From assembly GCF_032164335.1 (NCBI RefSeq), contig NZ_CP134152.1, positions 1,550,001-1,614,000 on the forward strand: a stretch of DNA of 64,000 nt, given 5' to 3'. Both the position numbers and the translations under genes were made by a program. Source of the DNA: Winslowiella toletana (GTDB taxonomy: Bacteria; Pseudomonadota; Gammaproteobacteria; Enterobacterales; Enterobacteriaceae). The stretch's first letter is position 1, and the number at the start of each line of letters is the position of its first letter. This document shows, piece after piece, positions 7,878 to 17,212 of the stretch. Below the pieces are notes generated by a model. That model saw only the letters and a list, made by a program, of their open reading frames with translations. It did not search any database and was not told the origin of the DNA.

Positions 7878-7930
7878 CTGGCCATTTTCGGACATGAAAC
7901 TATTTTAACCTGATGGCCGAAAACGGCCAG
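7878..7930. promoter_or_regulatory. Long inverted repeat between the divergent repair genes
   Basis: CTGGCCATTTTCGG (7878-7891) and CCGAAAACGGCCAG (7917-7930) form an inverted repeat of 14-bp arms with one mismatch and a 25-base spacer, midway between the starts of the AlkA fusion (7818) and ogt (8013). Position and symmetry suggest an operator for a dimeric or looping regulator, perhaps the fusion protein itself. There is no T tract, so it is not a terminator. Confidence 0.5.
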
Positions 7931-8012
7931 TTGTTGCCGGCAAATCAGCGATAATCGCTGTCATTAGTGCGGTTGTCATCCCGACGCCGCAGCAGCAACC
8001 AGAGAGCAGAAA

Positions 8013-8510
8013 ATGGCTTACTACTACAAACTGATGACATCGCCGGTAGGCGTACTGACGTTACTGGCCAGTGATAACGGACTGGCCGCGGTACTGTGGC
8101 AGGATGACGATCCGCAACGGGTGCGTCTGGGCCCGGCTGGCGAGCATAACCTGCATCCGCTGCTGCTGGAAACTGAACGCCAGCTGAATGAATATTTTGC
8201 CGGTCGGCGACGCAACTTTGAACTGCCACTGGATTTTGTTGGCACCGAATTTCAGAAAAAGGTCTGGACAGCACTGGTGGCGATTCCGTTTGGCGAAACC
8301 CGCAGTTATGGCGAAATTGCCAGACAGATTGGGCATCCTAAAGCGGTGCGTGCCGTTGGCGCCGCAAATGGTAAGAATCCGATTTCAATTGTCGCCCCTT
8401 GTCATCGGGTGATTGGTGCCAACGGCAAACTCACCGGCTTTGCTGGCGGTCTGGCGACCAAAGCGTTTTTACTGGATATCGAAACCGCCCGGTCGACAGC
8501 ATCGGAATGA
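8013..8510 (+). CDS. ogt: Methylated-DNA--protein-cysteine methyltransferase
   Basis: Encodes 165 residues. The active-site motif PCHRVIG contains the cysteine that irreversibly accepts methyl groups from O6-methylguanine and O4-methylthymine. The DNA-binding part (FQKKVWTALVAIPFGETRSY, GEIARQIGHPKAVRAVGAAN) and a substrate-loop GFAGGL are as expected. Length is typical of Ogt (about 170), not of the longer Ada. It acts in the cytoplasm in direct reversal repair. It is divergent from the AlkA fusion with 194 bases between starts, containing a long inverted repeat; shared regulation is likely but not shown. Confidence 0.92.
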   Translation: MAYYYKLMTSPVGVLTLLASDNGLAAVLWQDDDPQRVRLGPAGEHNLHPLLLETERQLNEYFAGRRRNFELPLDFVGTEFQKKVWTALVAIPFGETRSYGEIARQIGHPKAVRAVGAANGKNPISIVAPCHRVIGANGKLTGFAGGLATKAFLLDIETARSTASE

Positions 8511-8574
8511 TCCGCGTCACAACTTGCGTTTAAAGATAAAAATTCAGCGACAGGCACAAACAATTTCGCTATCG

Positions 8575-8592
8575 TGTTTAGCATATAAAACA
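8575..8592 (+). promoter_or_regulatory. NadR operator upstream of nadA
   Basis: TGTTTA-GCATAT-AAAACA matches the NadR box (TGTTTA-N6-TAAACA) with one mismatch. It lies 74 bases before the nadA start, which suggests NAD-responsive repression of nadA-pnuC by NadR, as in E. coli and Salmonella. Confidence 0.75.
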
Positions 8593-8665
8593 TCTGGCGC
8601 TTAATGCCGGATTGAATGCTGAAATTTGGCTTAATACGTTAAGTCGAAGAAACGAGATGGGTGAT

Positions 8666-9727
8666 ATGAGCTTGATGTTCGATCCGGAAACCGCAGTGTA
8701 TCCATTTCCGCCAAAACCGGCGCGATTGTCTGCCGATGAAAAACATTATTACCGGGAAAAGATTAAGCGTCTGCTGAAAGAGCGCAACGCGGTGATGGTG
8801 GCGCATTATTATACCGACCCGGAAATTCAGGCGCTGGCGGAAGAGACCGGCGGCTGCATTTCCGATTCGCTGGAGATGGCGCGCTTTGGCAGCAACCATT
8901 CAGCATCGACGCTGCTGGTTGCGGGCGTGCGATTTATGGGCGAAACAGCGAAGATTCTTAGCCCGGAAAAGACCGTGTTGATGCCGACTTTGCAGGCGGA
9001 GTGCTCGCTGGACCTCGGCTGCCCAATTGAAGAATTTAATCAGTTTTGCGACAGCCATCCGGATCGTACCGTGGTGGTGTATGCCAACACCTCTGCGGCA
9101 GTTAAGGCACGCGCCGACTGGGTGGTGACCTCCAGCATCGCGGTTGAGCTGATTGAACATCTCGACAGTCTGGGTGAGAAGATCATCTGGGCGCCGGATC
9201 GCCATCTTGGACGCTATGTCACCAGGCAAACCAATGCTGATGTGCTGTGCTGGCAGGGGGCCTGTATTGTGCACGATGAATTTAAAACCCAGGCGTTGCA
9301 GCGGATGAAAGCGCTTTATCCGCAGGCTGCGGTGCTGGTGCACCCGGAGTCACCACAGGCGATTGTCGATCTGGCGGATGCGGTGGGATCGACCAGTCAG
9401 CTGATTCAGGCGGCGCAAAATCTGCCGCATCCGCAGATGATTGTGGCGACCGACCGCGGTATTTTCTACAAAATGCAGCAGGCGTGTCCGGATAAAGAGC
9501 TGCTGGAAGCGCCGACCGCTGGCGAAGGTGCCAGTTGCCGCACTTGCGCGCACTGTCCGTGGATGGCGATGAACGGATTAAAGGCGATTGCCGACGGACT
9601 GGAGCAGGGTGGCAGTCAGCATGAAATTCATGTTGATGAGGCTTTACGCCAGGCGGCATTGATCCCGTTGAATCGTATGCTATCTTTTGCTGCAGATCTC
9701 AAACTCAAGGTAAAGGGCAACGCCTGA
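8666..9727 (+). CDS. nadA: Quinolinate synthase A
   Basis: Encodes 353 residues that align without large gaps to E. coli NadA (347). It condenses iminoaspartate with dihydroxyacetone phosphate to quinolinate in NAD synthesis, using a [4Fe-4S] cluster. Visible blocks include [53 protein letters not shown] and [10 protein letters not shown], which carry the cluster cysteines. The start at 8666 (MSLMFDPE) matches E. coli; an in-frame ATG three codons upstream is possible. pnuC follows 22 bases later, probably in one operon under the NadR box. Confidence 0.95.
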   Translation: MSLMFDPETAVYPFPPKPARLSADEKHYYREKIKRLLKERNAVMVAHYYTDPEIQALAEETGGCISDSLEMARFGSNHSASTLLVAGVRFMGETAKILSPEKTVLMPTLQAECSLDLGCPIEEFNQFCDSHPDRTVVVYANTSAAVKARADWVVTSSIAVELIEHLDSLGEKIIWAPDRHLGRYVTRQTNADVLCWQGACIVHDEFKTQALQRMKALYPQAAVLVHPESPQAIVDLADAVGSTSQLIQAAQNLPHPQMIVATDRGIFYKMQQACPDKELLEAPTAGEGASCRTCAHCPWMAMNGLKAIADGLEQGGSQHEIHVDEALRQAALIPLNRMLSFAADLKLKVKGNA

Positions 9728-9749
9728 TATCCCGCCATAAGGTGCCAGT

Positions 9750-10466
9750 ATGGATTTTTTTAGCACGCAGAATATTTTGGTTCATATCCCAATTGGAGCA
9801 GGTGGTTACGATCTGTCATGGATTGAAGCTATCGGAACGCTCGCTGGCCTGTTGTGTATCTGGCTGGCGAGTAAAGAGAAGATCATTAATTACCTGTTTG
9901 GCCTGATCAACGTTTCACTGTTTGCGGTAATTTTCTTCCAGATTCAGCTTTATGCCAGCCTGTTACTGCAGCTGTTCTTTTTTGCCGCCAATATTTATGG
10001 CTGGTACGCCTGGAGTCGTCAGAACGCCGATCATCAGGCCCAGCTGAAGATCCGCTGGCTGTCATTGCCAAAAGCGATTGGTTGGGGCGTTGCCAGCGTG
10101 GTGGCGATTGCTTTGATGACCCGCTTTATCGATCCGGTGTTCGCTTTCCTGACGCGAATCGCGGTTGAGATGATGCAGGCGCTGGGCTTCAGTGTGGCAA
10201 TGCCGGAATTGCAACCGGATGCCTTCCCATTCTGGGATTCGTGCATGATGGTGCTGTCGATTGTGGCGATGATTCTGATGACGCGTAAATACGTCGAGAA
10301 CTGGCTGCTGTGGGTGATTATCAATGTAATCAGCGTCAGCATCTTTGCCCGTCAGGGAGTCTATGCGATGTCGCTGGAATATGCGCTGTTAACCTTGATT
10401 GCGCTGAACGGCTGTTGGCTGTGGATGCGCAGCGCGCGTGAAAATGGTTCGCGCGCGCTCTCCTGA
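9750..10466 (+). CDS. pnuC: Nicotinamide riboside transporter PnuC
   Basis: Encodes 238 residues, a polytopic inner-membrane protein with about seven hydrophobic segments. The family motif NIYGWYAWSRQN is present, with LINVSLFAVIFFQIQLYASL before it. PnuC takes up nicotinamide riboside by facilitated diffusion for NAD salvage, which fits its place behind nadA and the NadR operator. It ends 4 bases from the 3' end of the convergent zitB, with no room for a separate terminator. Confidence 0.93.
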   Translation: MDFFSTQNILVHIPIGAGGYDLSWIEAIGTLAGLLCIWLASKEKIINYLFGLINVSLFAVIFFQIQLYASLLLQLFFFAANIYGWYAWSRQNADHQAQLKIRWLSLPKAIGWGVASVVAIALMTRFIDPVFAFLTRIAVEMMQALGFSVAMPELQPDAFPFWDSCMMVLSIVAMILMTRKYVENWLLWVIINVISVSIFARQGVYAMSLEYALLTLIALNGCWLWMRSARENGSRALS

Positions 10467-10470
10467 TACC

Positions 10471-11403
10471 TTAGTGCTGGTGGTGGTGGGTGTGCGGCTG
10501 GCCGGAATGGCCTAAATCACAGTCGTCACCGCCACAGGGCTGATACTCCATCTGCACCGTGGCGTGATCGATCTGATAATTACGGTGCAGATAATCATGA
10601 ATACGATGTAACAGCGCATCGTGATCGTGAGGCGGAATCACCTGAACGTGCAGCGTCATTACCGGTTTTTCTCCCACCTGCCAGATATGCACATGATGCA
10701 CATTGCGCACTTCTGCAATACTCAGGGTTAAATCGCGTTTCAGCTTATCGGCATTGACTGAACTGGGTGACCCTTCGAGTAGCTCGTGAAAACTCTCTTT
10801 CAGCAGTGACCAGGCGCTACGCAGAACCAGCGCCGAAACCAGAATCGACAGAATCGGATCGATGGGCGTCCAGCCGGTGGACATAATAATCAGCGCGGCA
10901 ACGATCGCGCCGACCGAGCCGAGCAAATCGCCAAGCACATGCAGTGCCGCAGCCCGCACGTTAAGATTTTTCTCTTCACTGCCACGATGCAATAGCCAGA
11001 ACGACAGAATATTCGCCAGCAGGCCCGCCACCGCGACCCCCAGCATCAGTCCACCGGCTACCGGCTCCGGCTGATAAAACCGACGTATCGCTTCCCAGAC
11101 TATCAGTACAGTAATCACCAGCAGCGCCAGCGCATTTACAAAAGCGGCCAGCGTGGTGAGGCGCAACAGGCCAAAGGTGTGGCGCGCATTCGGTTTACGT
11201 TGGGCAAAGTGCATCGCCATCAGCGCGACCAGCAACGCTGCCGTATCGGTCAGCATATGTCCGGCATCCGCCAGCAGCGCCAGTGAACCGGAGAGCAGTC
11301 CGCCTGCCACTTCGACCACCATAAAAACCGCAGTAACGATAAATGCAGCCAGTAACCGGTTACGATTACCACCGCCTTCAGTGTGATTGTGTTGATGCGC
11401 CAT
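10471..11403 (-). CDS. zitB: Cation-diffusion-facilitator zinc exporter ZitB
   Basis: Encodes 310 residues of the CDF family. Six hydrophobic segments precede a cytoplasmic domain. The zinc-site motifs HMLTD (segment II) and HVLGD (segment V) are present. Histidine-rich ends (MAHQHNH at the start, HTHHHQH at the end) and a CGGDDC motif are typical of ZitB. It exports Zn2+ in exchange for protons at the inner membrane. Its start lies 26 bases inside the end of the upstream sensor kinase gene, so it is probably cotranscribed with the two-component system; in E. coli zitB has no such partner. Confidence 0.93.
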   Translation of the reverse strand: MAHQHNHTEGGGNRNRLLAAFIVTAVFMVVEVAGGLLSGSLALLADAGHMLTDTAALLVALMAMHFAQRKPNARHTFGLLRLTTLAAFVNALALLVITVLIVWEAIRRFYQPEPVAGGLMLGVAVAGLLANILSFWLLHRGSEEKNLNVRAAALHVLGDLLGSVGAIVAALIIMSTGWTPIDPILSILVSALVLRSAWSLLKESFHELLEGSPSSVNADKLKRDLTLSIAEVRNVHHVHIWQVGEKPVMTLHVQVIPPHDHDALLHRIHDYLHRNYQIDHATVQMEYQPCGGDDCDLGHSGQPHTHHHQH

Positions 11404-14400
11404 AATCTTCCAGTTTTTTCAGTAATTTCTCAGTTAATGATATCAACAAATTCCATTCCGGCACGCAGATGGCATGCTGTTTCGCCTGTTCAATAATCTG
11501 CTGACAAAGCGCTTCCCCCTGCTGATAGCCCAGCAGCAGCCAGCTGCCTTTAATACGGTGAGCGATCTGCTCTGTTTCTTGCCACTGTTGCTGGCGGATT
11601 GCCGCCGCCAGTGCCTGGCTGTCGTCGCGCAGCGCCGCACGTAAGGTATCAACAATACGCGGCACAAAGTGTGGCTGATGGTTAGCCAGCCGCTGTATAC
11701 GTGCATCAAGGTCGTCGAATGGCTGCCGAGCGTGCTGGTGCAACAGCGCGGCAATATCCGCCAGCGACACCGGTTTTAACAGAAAGGCATCGGCAAAGGT
11801 GAGGGCAGCCGACTGCGCATCAGCAGAACAGAGTACCAGCGTCGGTGGCTGCGGATGATGACGATAGCGACGGCGCAAAATACGCGCTACCGTGTTGCCA
11901 TCAGGGCGCGGCATACTGTAGTCGATAAACACCAGATCAAACGGCGGTGAATTGCTGGCCCGCAGCAGTTCTGTACCGTTGTCGAAGGTGATCGCGTTTA
12001 CGCCAAAATGCGCCAGCTGTTGCTGCATCACCAGCAGATTCGTCGGATGGTCGTCTACGATGGCGACCCGCAGCTGGTTAAGCGGCGGATTAGCGCTCTC
12101 AGCCGCGGCTGGTGGCGCGATCGATAAACTATCAGCCTCGACGCTGATCAGCGGCAGCCACACCGTGACGGTGGTTCCCTCGCCCTGCAGCGAGTGCAGT
12201 TCGATGCTGCCGCCCATACGGCTGATAATCTCGCGACAGATGGATAAACCTAAACCACTTCCCTGTACCGACAGTGCTTTACCGGACGGCGTCTGATACC
12301 AGGGCTCAAACAGCCGCGACTGCTCATCCGCCGCAATACCGCTGCCGTTGTCGCTGACCTGCAAACAGAGCTGTGCAGCGTCAGTTTGCGCCAGCGTCAG
12401 GCGGATAGTGCCGTGACGGGTAAATTTAATCGCATTGCTCATCAGGTTATTGGCGATCTGCTGCAAGCGCTCACAGTCCAGCATCACGGTTTGCGGTAGC
12501 GGCGTCAGCGCCGCAATCTGTAACTCCGGGCCATCGTCACGCAGTAACGGGTGATAAAAATCATTTAGCTGTGCCAGCCACTGTTGCAGGTCCACCGCGC
12601 GCGGGTGCAGCGTAAAGGTATTACTTTCGATCTTCGCGTGATCCTGCAGATCGTTCAGCAAGGTCATCAGCGAAGCCGCGCTGCTGTGGATCACCGTCAG
12701 ATTAACGGCCTGCGGCTGTTTCGCCAGCTCCACTTCCAGCAGGCCAAGTATCGCCTGCATCGGTGTGCGCAGCTCGTGGCTGACGGTCGCCAGAAACTGA
12801 CTTTTCATCTGGTTGGCGCGCAGCGCTTCTTCACGCTGCTGCTCCAGTTGACGACGCTGGCGCAGTTCGCGCCGCTGCTGGATATAGCGGCGCAGCAGCA
12901 GAATCAGCAGAAAAGCAATCGCGAACAGCGCGGCGATAAACAAAAATAGCGAGACTGGCCGCATATTACCGCTGTCACCGTTCGCCAGTTGAGGATTATT
13001 ACTCCAGTTCTCGCGCATGCGCTGCTGGGTTTCAGGTGGAATCTGTTGCAGACCCTTATTCAGTATCGAACGCAGCAGCGGCTGCCCGGCGCTGATCCCC
13101 ATGGCAATCGGCCAGGCGGTATCACTGGCGGCAAACGCCAGATGAATCACGTCATTGTAGCGCGCCTGAATCAGCCAGCGCGCCGACAGAACATTATCCA
13201 CCAGTGCATCCAGCTGGCCATTAGCCAGCGCGTCATACAATGCTTTACTGTTGTCGAACGGAATCACATTCAGCCCACTGGGAACCAGCTCAGCCGCGAT
13301 ATCGCCGCGCCTGACGCCGATGCGCATGCCCGATAAATCCTGCCAGCTGAGAATGCTGCGCGGCGAATTGGCGGTATAAACGCCCCACAGCGCGCGCCAT
13401 ACCGGCAGCGAGTTTCCCTGCATATTGTCATTGCCGGTTAGCGGCAGCATCAGTTGCAGCATTGGACGCGGCTGTTTCAGCAGGCTTTTGGCCTGTTGGC
13501 TGTTGTCTACCCAGCGCGGCTGAAAGCGCAGCCCGGTATTCTGACCGATGGCATTAAGTAACTCGACGCTGTAGCCGCTGGCCGTGCCGTTGGCGGTGCG
13601 ATAGCTCCACGGATAGTCGTCGGCCAGCGCCGCATAGTCAATCACCGGATGTTGTTCGATCCACTGACGTTCCAGCGTGGTCAGACGGGCGGTATTGGTA
13701 TCGAAATAGCGCGGCAGCTGGCTGTTCCAGCGGCCCTGAATCTCGTTGACCACATCCATTGGCAGCTGGCTTAAGAAACTGTCGAGTGCCGCCGTCAGTG
13801 CACTGTCACCGCTGACCGCCAGTAAATTCAGCTGACCGGGATCCATCGGCGATTCCAGCTGATAGATTTGCCCCTGTTGCAGCTGATTGAGCAAGAATCC
13901 GGCGCTGGTCTCATCGGCCACCACATAGTCAGTTTGCTGATTAAGCAGGGTGTAAAGCGCCTGCAAATCGCTGTCGAGCGTCAGCCACTGATGCTGACGG
14001 GCAAAATCGACATTAACCCGTTGCAGCGTCTGTTTACCAATGGCGATGCGGACACCCTGGGTATTAAACATTACTGGCCGCTGATTGTTGCGGTTGCGAT
14101 AGATACGCAGTGGGCTGCTGTACCATGGCTGAGTCGCATACAGTCCGGCAGGTAACGGATATTGCGGTATGCCGAACAGCAGGTCGAGCTGGCCCTGTTG
14201 CAATGCCGCAAGCATCGCCGGCCAGTCTGGGTAGCCGACAATTTCAAACTGTAATCCGCTGCTGTGGCTCAGCAACGCCAGATAGTCGGCGTTAATGCCA
14301 TACAAATCGTTACCGACGGCGATATTCCACGGCGTGCTGTGGTCATCAAGAATACCGACGCGTAAGCGTTTACCTTGCCACGGACGCAGTTCCGCGGTGG

Positions 14401-14521
14401 GCATCATTCCGCCGGGTAGCGAAACGCTGCTGATAGCGTGATACGCCGCCGGTGCACTGGCACTGACCAACAGGCAGAACAGCGCCAGCATGCGCAGCCA
14501 CTTCACTGCTGCGCTTTCCAT
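11378..14521 (-). CDS. BvgS/EvgS-like hybrid sensor histidine kinase
   Basis: Encodes 1047 residues. A signal or anchor segment ([16 protein letters not shown]) is followed by two periplasmic solute-binding-like domains (about 50-285 and 290-510), one transmembrane helix (about 520-545), a short coil, HisKA with His582 in SHELRTPM, an ATPase domain ([28 protein letters not shown]), a receiver with Asp867 in [11 protein letters not shown], and an Hpt domain with His988 in AHRIKGSW. This is the BvgS/EvgS phosphorelay order, but I see no PAS domain between membrane and kinase. It overlaps the response-regulator gene by 19 bases and zitB by 26. The signal is unknown; a link to zinc is only suggested by the operon. 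Confidence 0.9.
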   Translation of the reverse strand: MESAAVKWLRMLALFCLLVSASAPAAYHAISSVSLPGGMMPTAELRPWQGKRLRVGILDDHSTPWNIAVGNDLYGINADYLALLSHSSGLQFEIVGYPDWPAMLAALQQGQLDLLFGIPQYPLPAGLYATQPWYSSPLRIYRNRNNQRPVMFNTQGVRIAIGKQTLQRVNVDFARQHQWLTLDSDLQALYTLLNQQTDYVVADETSAGFLLNQLQQGQIYQLESPMDPGQLNLLAVSGDSALTAALDSFLSQLPMDVVNEIQGRWNSQLPRYFDTNTARLTTLERQWIEQHPVIDYAALADDYPWSYRTANGTASGYSVELLNAIGQNTGLRFQPRWVDNSQQAKSLLKQPRPMLQLMLPLTGNDNMQGNSLPVWRALWGVYTANSPRSILSWQDLSGMRIGVRRGDIAAELVPSGLNVIPFDNSKALYDALANGQLDALVDNVLSARWLIQARYNDVIHLAFAASDTAWPIAMGISAGQPLLRSILNKGLQQIPPETQQRMRENWSNNPQLANGDSGNMRPVSLFLFIAALFAIAFLLILLLRRYIQQRRELRQRRQLEQQREEALRANQMKSQFLATVSHELRTPMQAILGLLEVELAKQPQAVNLTVIHSSAASLMTLLNDLQDHAKIESNTFTLHPRAVDLQQWLAQLNDFYHPLLRDDGPELQIAALTPLPQTVMLDCERLQQIANNLMSNAIKFTRHGTIRLTLAQTDAAQLCLQVSDNGSGIAADEQSRLFEPWYQTPSGKALSVQGSGLGLSICREIISRMGGSIELHSLQGEGTTVTVWLPLISVEADSLSIAPPAAAESANPPLNQLRVAIVDDHPTNLLVMQQQLAHFGVNAITFDNGTELLRASNSPPFDLVFIDYSMPRPDGNTVARILRRRYRHHPQPPTLVLCSADAQSAALTFADAFLLKPVSLADIAALLHQHARQPFDDLDARIQRLANHQPHFVPRIVDTLRAALRDDSQALAAAIRQQQWQETEQIAHRIKGSWLLLGYQQGEALCQQIIEQAKQHAICVPEWNLLISLTEKLLKKLEDYGASTQSH

Positions 14522-15096
14522 ATCGCGGCGAGGTCGACCACCGAGCTGGCACCGGTTTTATCCAGAATATTCTTTTTATGGGTGCTGACGGTTTTATTGC
14601 TGATATGCAATTGCTCAGCAATTTGCAGGTTAGAAAGCCCGCGTGCCAGCAGCGCAAGAATTTGCATCTCTTTGCTGGTCAGACTGGCGGTAGCTGTATT
14701 GCCCGACTCGCTGAGATCGGGAAACGCCTGCTGCCCGCCAAGGATTGCCAGAATGGCGGCCAGTAGCTTTTCCATCGGCTGACGTTTGGCAATATAACCG
14801 GCCGCACCCGCCGCTTGCGCCATGCGGATATACAGCTGCTCCTCCTGAGCGGAGTAGATCAACACTGCCTGATGTTCATCACGGTGTTTCAGCCGCTTAA
14901 GCAGTTCCAGCCCGTCGCTGTCGGGCAAGCCAATATCGAGAATGATTAAATCAACCGGGCGATCGCGCAAAGAGTCGCGTGCCTGTTGTTCGCTACTGAC
15001 GGCAAAAAGCTGAAGCGGAATCGGCGAGCGCGTCAGGGCAGCTTCGAGCGCCACCTGTACCAGTGGATGATCGTCGATTAACAGCAGAGTGGCCAT
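14503..15096 (-). CDS. NarL/FixJ-type response regulator (EvgA/BvgA-like)
   Basis: Encodes 197 residues. The receiver domain has the acidic pair in LLIDDHPLV and the phospho-acceptor Asp54 in LIILDIGLPDSDG, with Lys in GYIAKRQP. A LuxR-type helix-turn-helix follows (about 135-195: LTSKEMQILALLARGLSN, KTVSTHKKNILDK). It is the first gene of a three-gene overlapping unit with the hybrid kinase and zitB, so it is the natural output of that kinase. Targets are unknown; zitB or the operon itself are reasonable candidates. Confidence 0.9.
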   Translation of the reverse strand: MATLLLIDDHPLVQVALEAALTRSPIPLQLFAVSSEQQARDSLRDRPVDLIILDIGLPDSDGLELLKRLKHRDEHQAVLIYSAQEEQLYIRMAQAAGAAGYIAKRQPMEKLLAAILAILGGQQAFPDLSESGNTATASLTSKEMQILALLARGLSNLQIAEQLHISNKTVSTHKKNILDKTGASSVVDLAAIWKAQQ

Positions 15097-15156
15097 GATG
15101 AGATCCGAATGTAATCAAGGCGTTCAGCATAGCGGAGCGGGGGAGGGATGCAACAA

Positions 15157-15182
15157 AATCAAAGGAGAGCCGAAGCTCTCCT
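15157..15182 (-). terminator. Hairpin terminator after ybgS
   Basis: AGGAGAGC and GCTCTCCT arms (8 bp) with a TTCG loop on the minus strand, followed by TTGATTTTG. It lies just past the ybgS stop codon. Confidence 0.7.
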
Positions 15183-15190
15183 GTTAGTGA

Positions 15191-15532
15191 TTACTGCGTG
15201 GTGCCGTCGGTTTTGGTGTTAACGTCACCGCCACCCACTTTAGTTTCCACTTTTTTATTAACGTCGGGGCATTTACCGTCTTTGCACTGGGCGTTTTTAT
15301 GAATCTCATCAGCAGTCATATTGCTGCTGTCGGTTGCGGTGCTGGAAGTACCGCTGCCGGTGTTGATTTGGCTGTTATCAACATTGTTCGGTTGCAAATT
15401 CTGTTTTGCGCCGCCTGCTGCTGCACCCGCATCTGCGGCCTGATTAGCAGTACCGTTGTTGCTGGCGGCCATTGCTGCACCACTACCCAAAGTCATGGCG
15501 GCGGTTAAAAAAACGATTGCGAACTTCTTCAT
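15191..15532 (-). CDS. ybgS: YbgS-like small periplasmic protein
   Basis: Encodes 113 residues from the chosen start. A signal peptide ([21 protein letters not shown]) leads into a low-complexity polar protein with [27 protein letters not shown] and [10 protein letters not shown] at the end. These match E. coli YbgS, which is also encoded next to aroG. The two cysteines may form a disulphide. Function is not established. Two ATGs are adjacent; the second (15532) is preferred because AGGAG lies seven bases upstream. Confidence 0.85.
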   Translation of the reverse strand: MKKFAIVFLTAAMTLGSGAAMAASNNGTANQAADAGAAAGGAKQNLQPNNVDNSQINTGSGTSSTATDSSNMTADEIHKNAQCKDGKCPDVNKKVETKVGGGDVNTKTDGTTQ

Positions 15533-15631
15533 CATTTTGCTCCTGTTAATTTTATTGGTGGCCGAGCTCAACCCGATACGGCGTGTAAACTGTTAAAAAA
15601 TCATATCGACAAAATAAAATCGCGACTTTAG

Positions 15632-15654
15632 ACCACAATTCAAACAATTGTGGT
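15632..15654. promoter_or_regulatory. Inverted repeat in the ybgS/aroG divergent region
   Basis: ACCACAATT-CAAAC-AATTGTGGT, two perfect 9-bp arms with a 5-base spacer, 97 bases upstream of the chosen ybgS start and 173 bases before aroG. There is no T tract, so an operator is more likely than a terminator. It does not match the TyrR box (TGTAAA-N6-TTTACA). Confidence 0.4.
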
Positions 15655-15826
15655 GTGAATGCGATCTTTTTAAGTGTTTACGCTTAAAAGTGTAGTAAAG
15701 CAGGCTTAAAACGCAAATCGGTTATGATGCAAAAAACCGCAGAGTCGATTTACACCACAGTTTCTACGGGATAAATTGGTCGGGTTAGCCCGATGCGCAT
15801 TGGGCAAAGAATTTAATGGAAAAGTT

Positions 15827-16879
15827 ATGAATTACCAGAATGATGACTTACGAATCAAAGAGATAAAAGAACTACTTCCTCCTGTTGCACTGCTTGAAAA
15901 ATTTCCGGCTACGGAAAAAGCCGCTGAAACCGTCTCCCGCGCTCGTCAGGCAATTCACAATATTCTTAAAAATAAAGACGATCGTTTGCTGGTGGTGATT
16001 GGGCCTTGTTCGATCCACGATACCGAAGCAGCAAAAGAGTATGGTGCACGCCTGCTGAAACTGCGTGAAGAGTTGAGCGACAGCCTTGAAGTCGTGATGC
16101 GCGTCTATTTTGAAAAGCCGCGCACGACGGTTGGTTGGAAAGGGCTGATCAACGATCCGCATATGGATAGCAGCTACCAGATTAATGACGGGCTGCGCAT
16201 TGCGCGTAAGCTGTTGTTGGATATCAATAACAGTGGTCTGCCTGCCGCCGGTGAGTTCCTTGATATGATCACCCCACAGTATATGGCCGATCTGATGAGC
16301 TGGGGCGCGATTGGCGCGCGCACCACCGAATCACAGGTGCACCGTGAACTGTCATCCGGTTTGTCCTGCCCGGTAGGTTTTAAAAACGGTACCGATGGCA
16401 CAATTAAAGTGGCGATTGATGCAATCAATGCCGCCAGCGCGCCGCACTGCTTCCTGTCAGTGACCAAGTACGGTCATTCAGCGATTGTCGAAACCAGTGG
16501 TAACAGCGACTGTCATATCATTTTGCGCGGTGGTAAAGAGCCAAACTACAGCGCGCATCATGTCAGCGCGGTTAAAACCGGGCTGGAAAAAGCCGGGCTG
16601 CCGGCGCAGGTGATGATCGACTTCAGCCATGCCAACAGCAGCAAACAGTTCCAGAAGCAGATGGTGGTGGCAGAGGATGTTGCCGGACAGATTGCCGGTG
16701 GTGAGCAGGCGATTATGGGCGTGATGATTGAAAGCCACCTGGTGGAAGGCAATCAGAATCTGGAGAGCGGCGAACCGCTGGTCTACGGTAAAAGCGTGAC
16801 TGATGCCTGCATTGGCTGGGAAGATACCGAAACGGTTCTGCGCCAGCTGGCGGCGGCGGTGAAAGCGCGTCGCGGCTAA
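15827..16879 (+). CDS. aroG: 3-deoxy-7-phosphoheptulonate synthase, Phe-sensitive type
   Basis: Encodes 350 residues, the same length as E. coli AroG and collinear with it. It condenses phosphoenolpyruvate and erythrose 4-phosphate in the first step of the shikimate pathway. Signature blocks are GPCSIHD, MRVYFEKPRTTVGWKGLIND, GARTTESQVHRELSSGLSCP and IDFSHANSSKQ. The start MNYQNDDLRIKEIKE is the canonical one; the frame is open further upstream but without homology. TATGAT near 15725 may be the -10 element. A strong terminator follows. Confidence 0.96.
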   Translation: MNYQNDDLRIKEIKELLPPVALLEKFPATEKAAETVSRARQAIHNILKNKDDRLLVVIGPCSIHDTEAAKEYGARLLKLREELSDSLEVVMRVYFEKPRTTVGWKGLINDPHMDSSYQINDGLRIARKLLLDINNSGLPAAGEFLDMITPQYMADLMSWGAIGARTTESQVHRELSSGLSCPVGFKNGTDGTIKVAIDAINAASAPHCFLSVTKYGHSAIVETSGNSDCHIILRGGKEPNYSAHHVSAVKTGLEKAGLPAQVMIDFSHANSSKQFQKQMVVAEDVAGQIAGGEQAIMGVMIESHLVEGNQNLESGEPLVYGKSVTDACIGWEDTETVLRQLAAAVKARRG

Positions 16880-16905
16880 TTTTCGGCAGCAGAAAACAGC
16901 ATGAT

Positions 16906-16930
16906 AAATCCGCCTTTCGGCGGATTTTTT
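16906..16930 (+). terminator. aroG terminator
   Basis: Perfect 9-bp stem AAATCCGCC / GGCGGATTT with a TTTC loop, followed by T residues, 27 bases after the aroG stop codon. Confidence 0.9.
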
Positions 16931-17212
16931 TCTTCGCGCTAACCTGAACTGCGACAAATGTCGCTAACAGTACAAAAGGAATTAATTAAATCATCATAGC
17001 GTGAATTAATATTTTTGAAATCTAAAAAATAACAATAGTTAATTAATGTTTTTATTATTAAATAATATTAAATTTTTATAAGGGTCGTCAGCGTTTTTCA
17101 GAAGTGAAAATAAAAACTTTTCATTATTGTTGATGTAAGAATTAATCAGATTTTATCTTTCTCGCAGTGCGTGATTCTCCCTTTAATGTGATATCAGCAA
17201 TGGAATGCGCTT
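16931..17212 (+). other. AT-rich leader of the 1508-residue protein gene
   Basis: About 280 bases of markedly AT-rich sequence between the aroG terminator and the large gene. It holds runs such as TTATTATTAAATAATATTAA but no gene, and contrasts with the GC-rich backbone. This is typical of an H-NS-silenced acquired locus; no specific promoter can be named with confidence. Confidence 0.4.
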
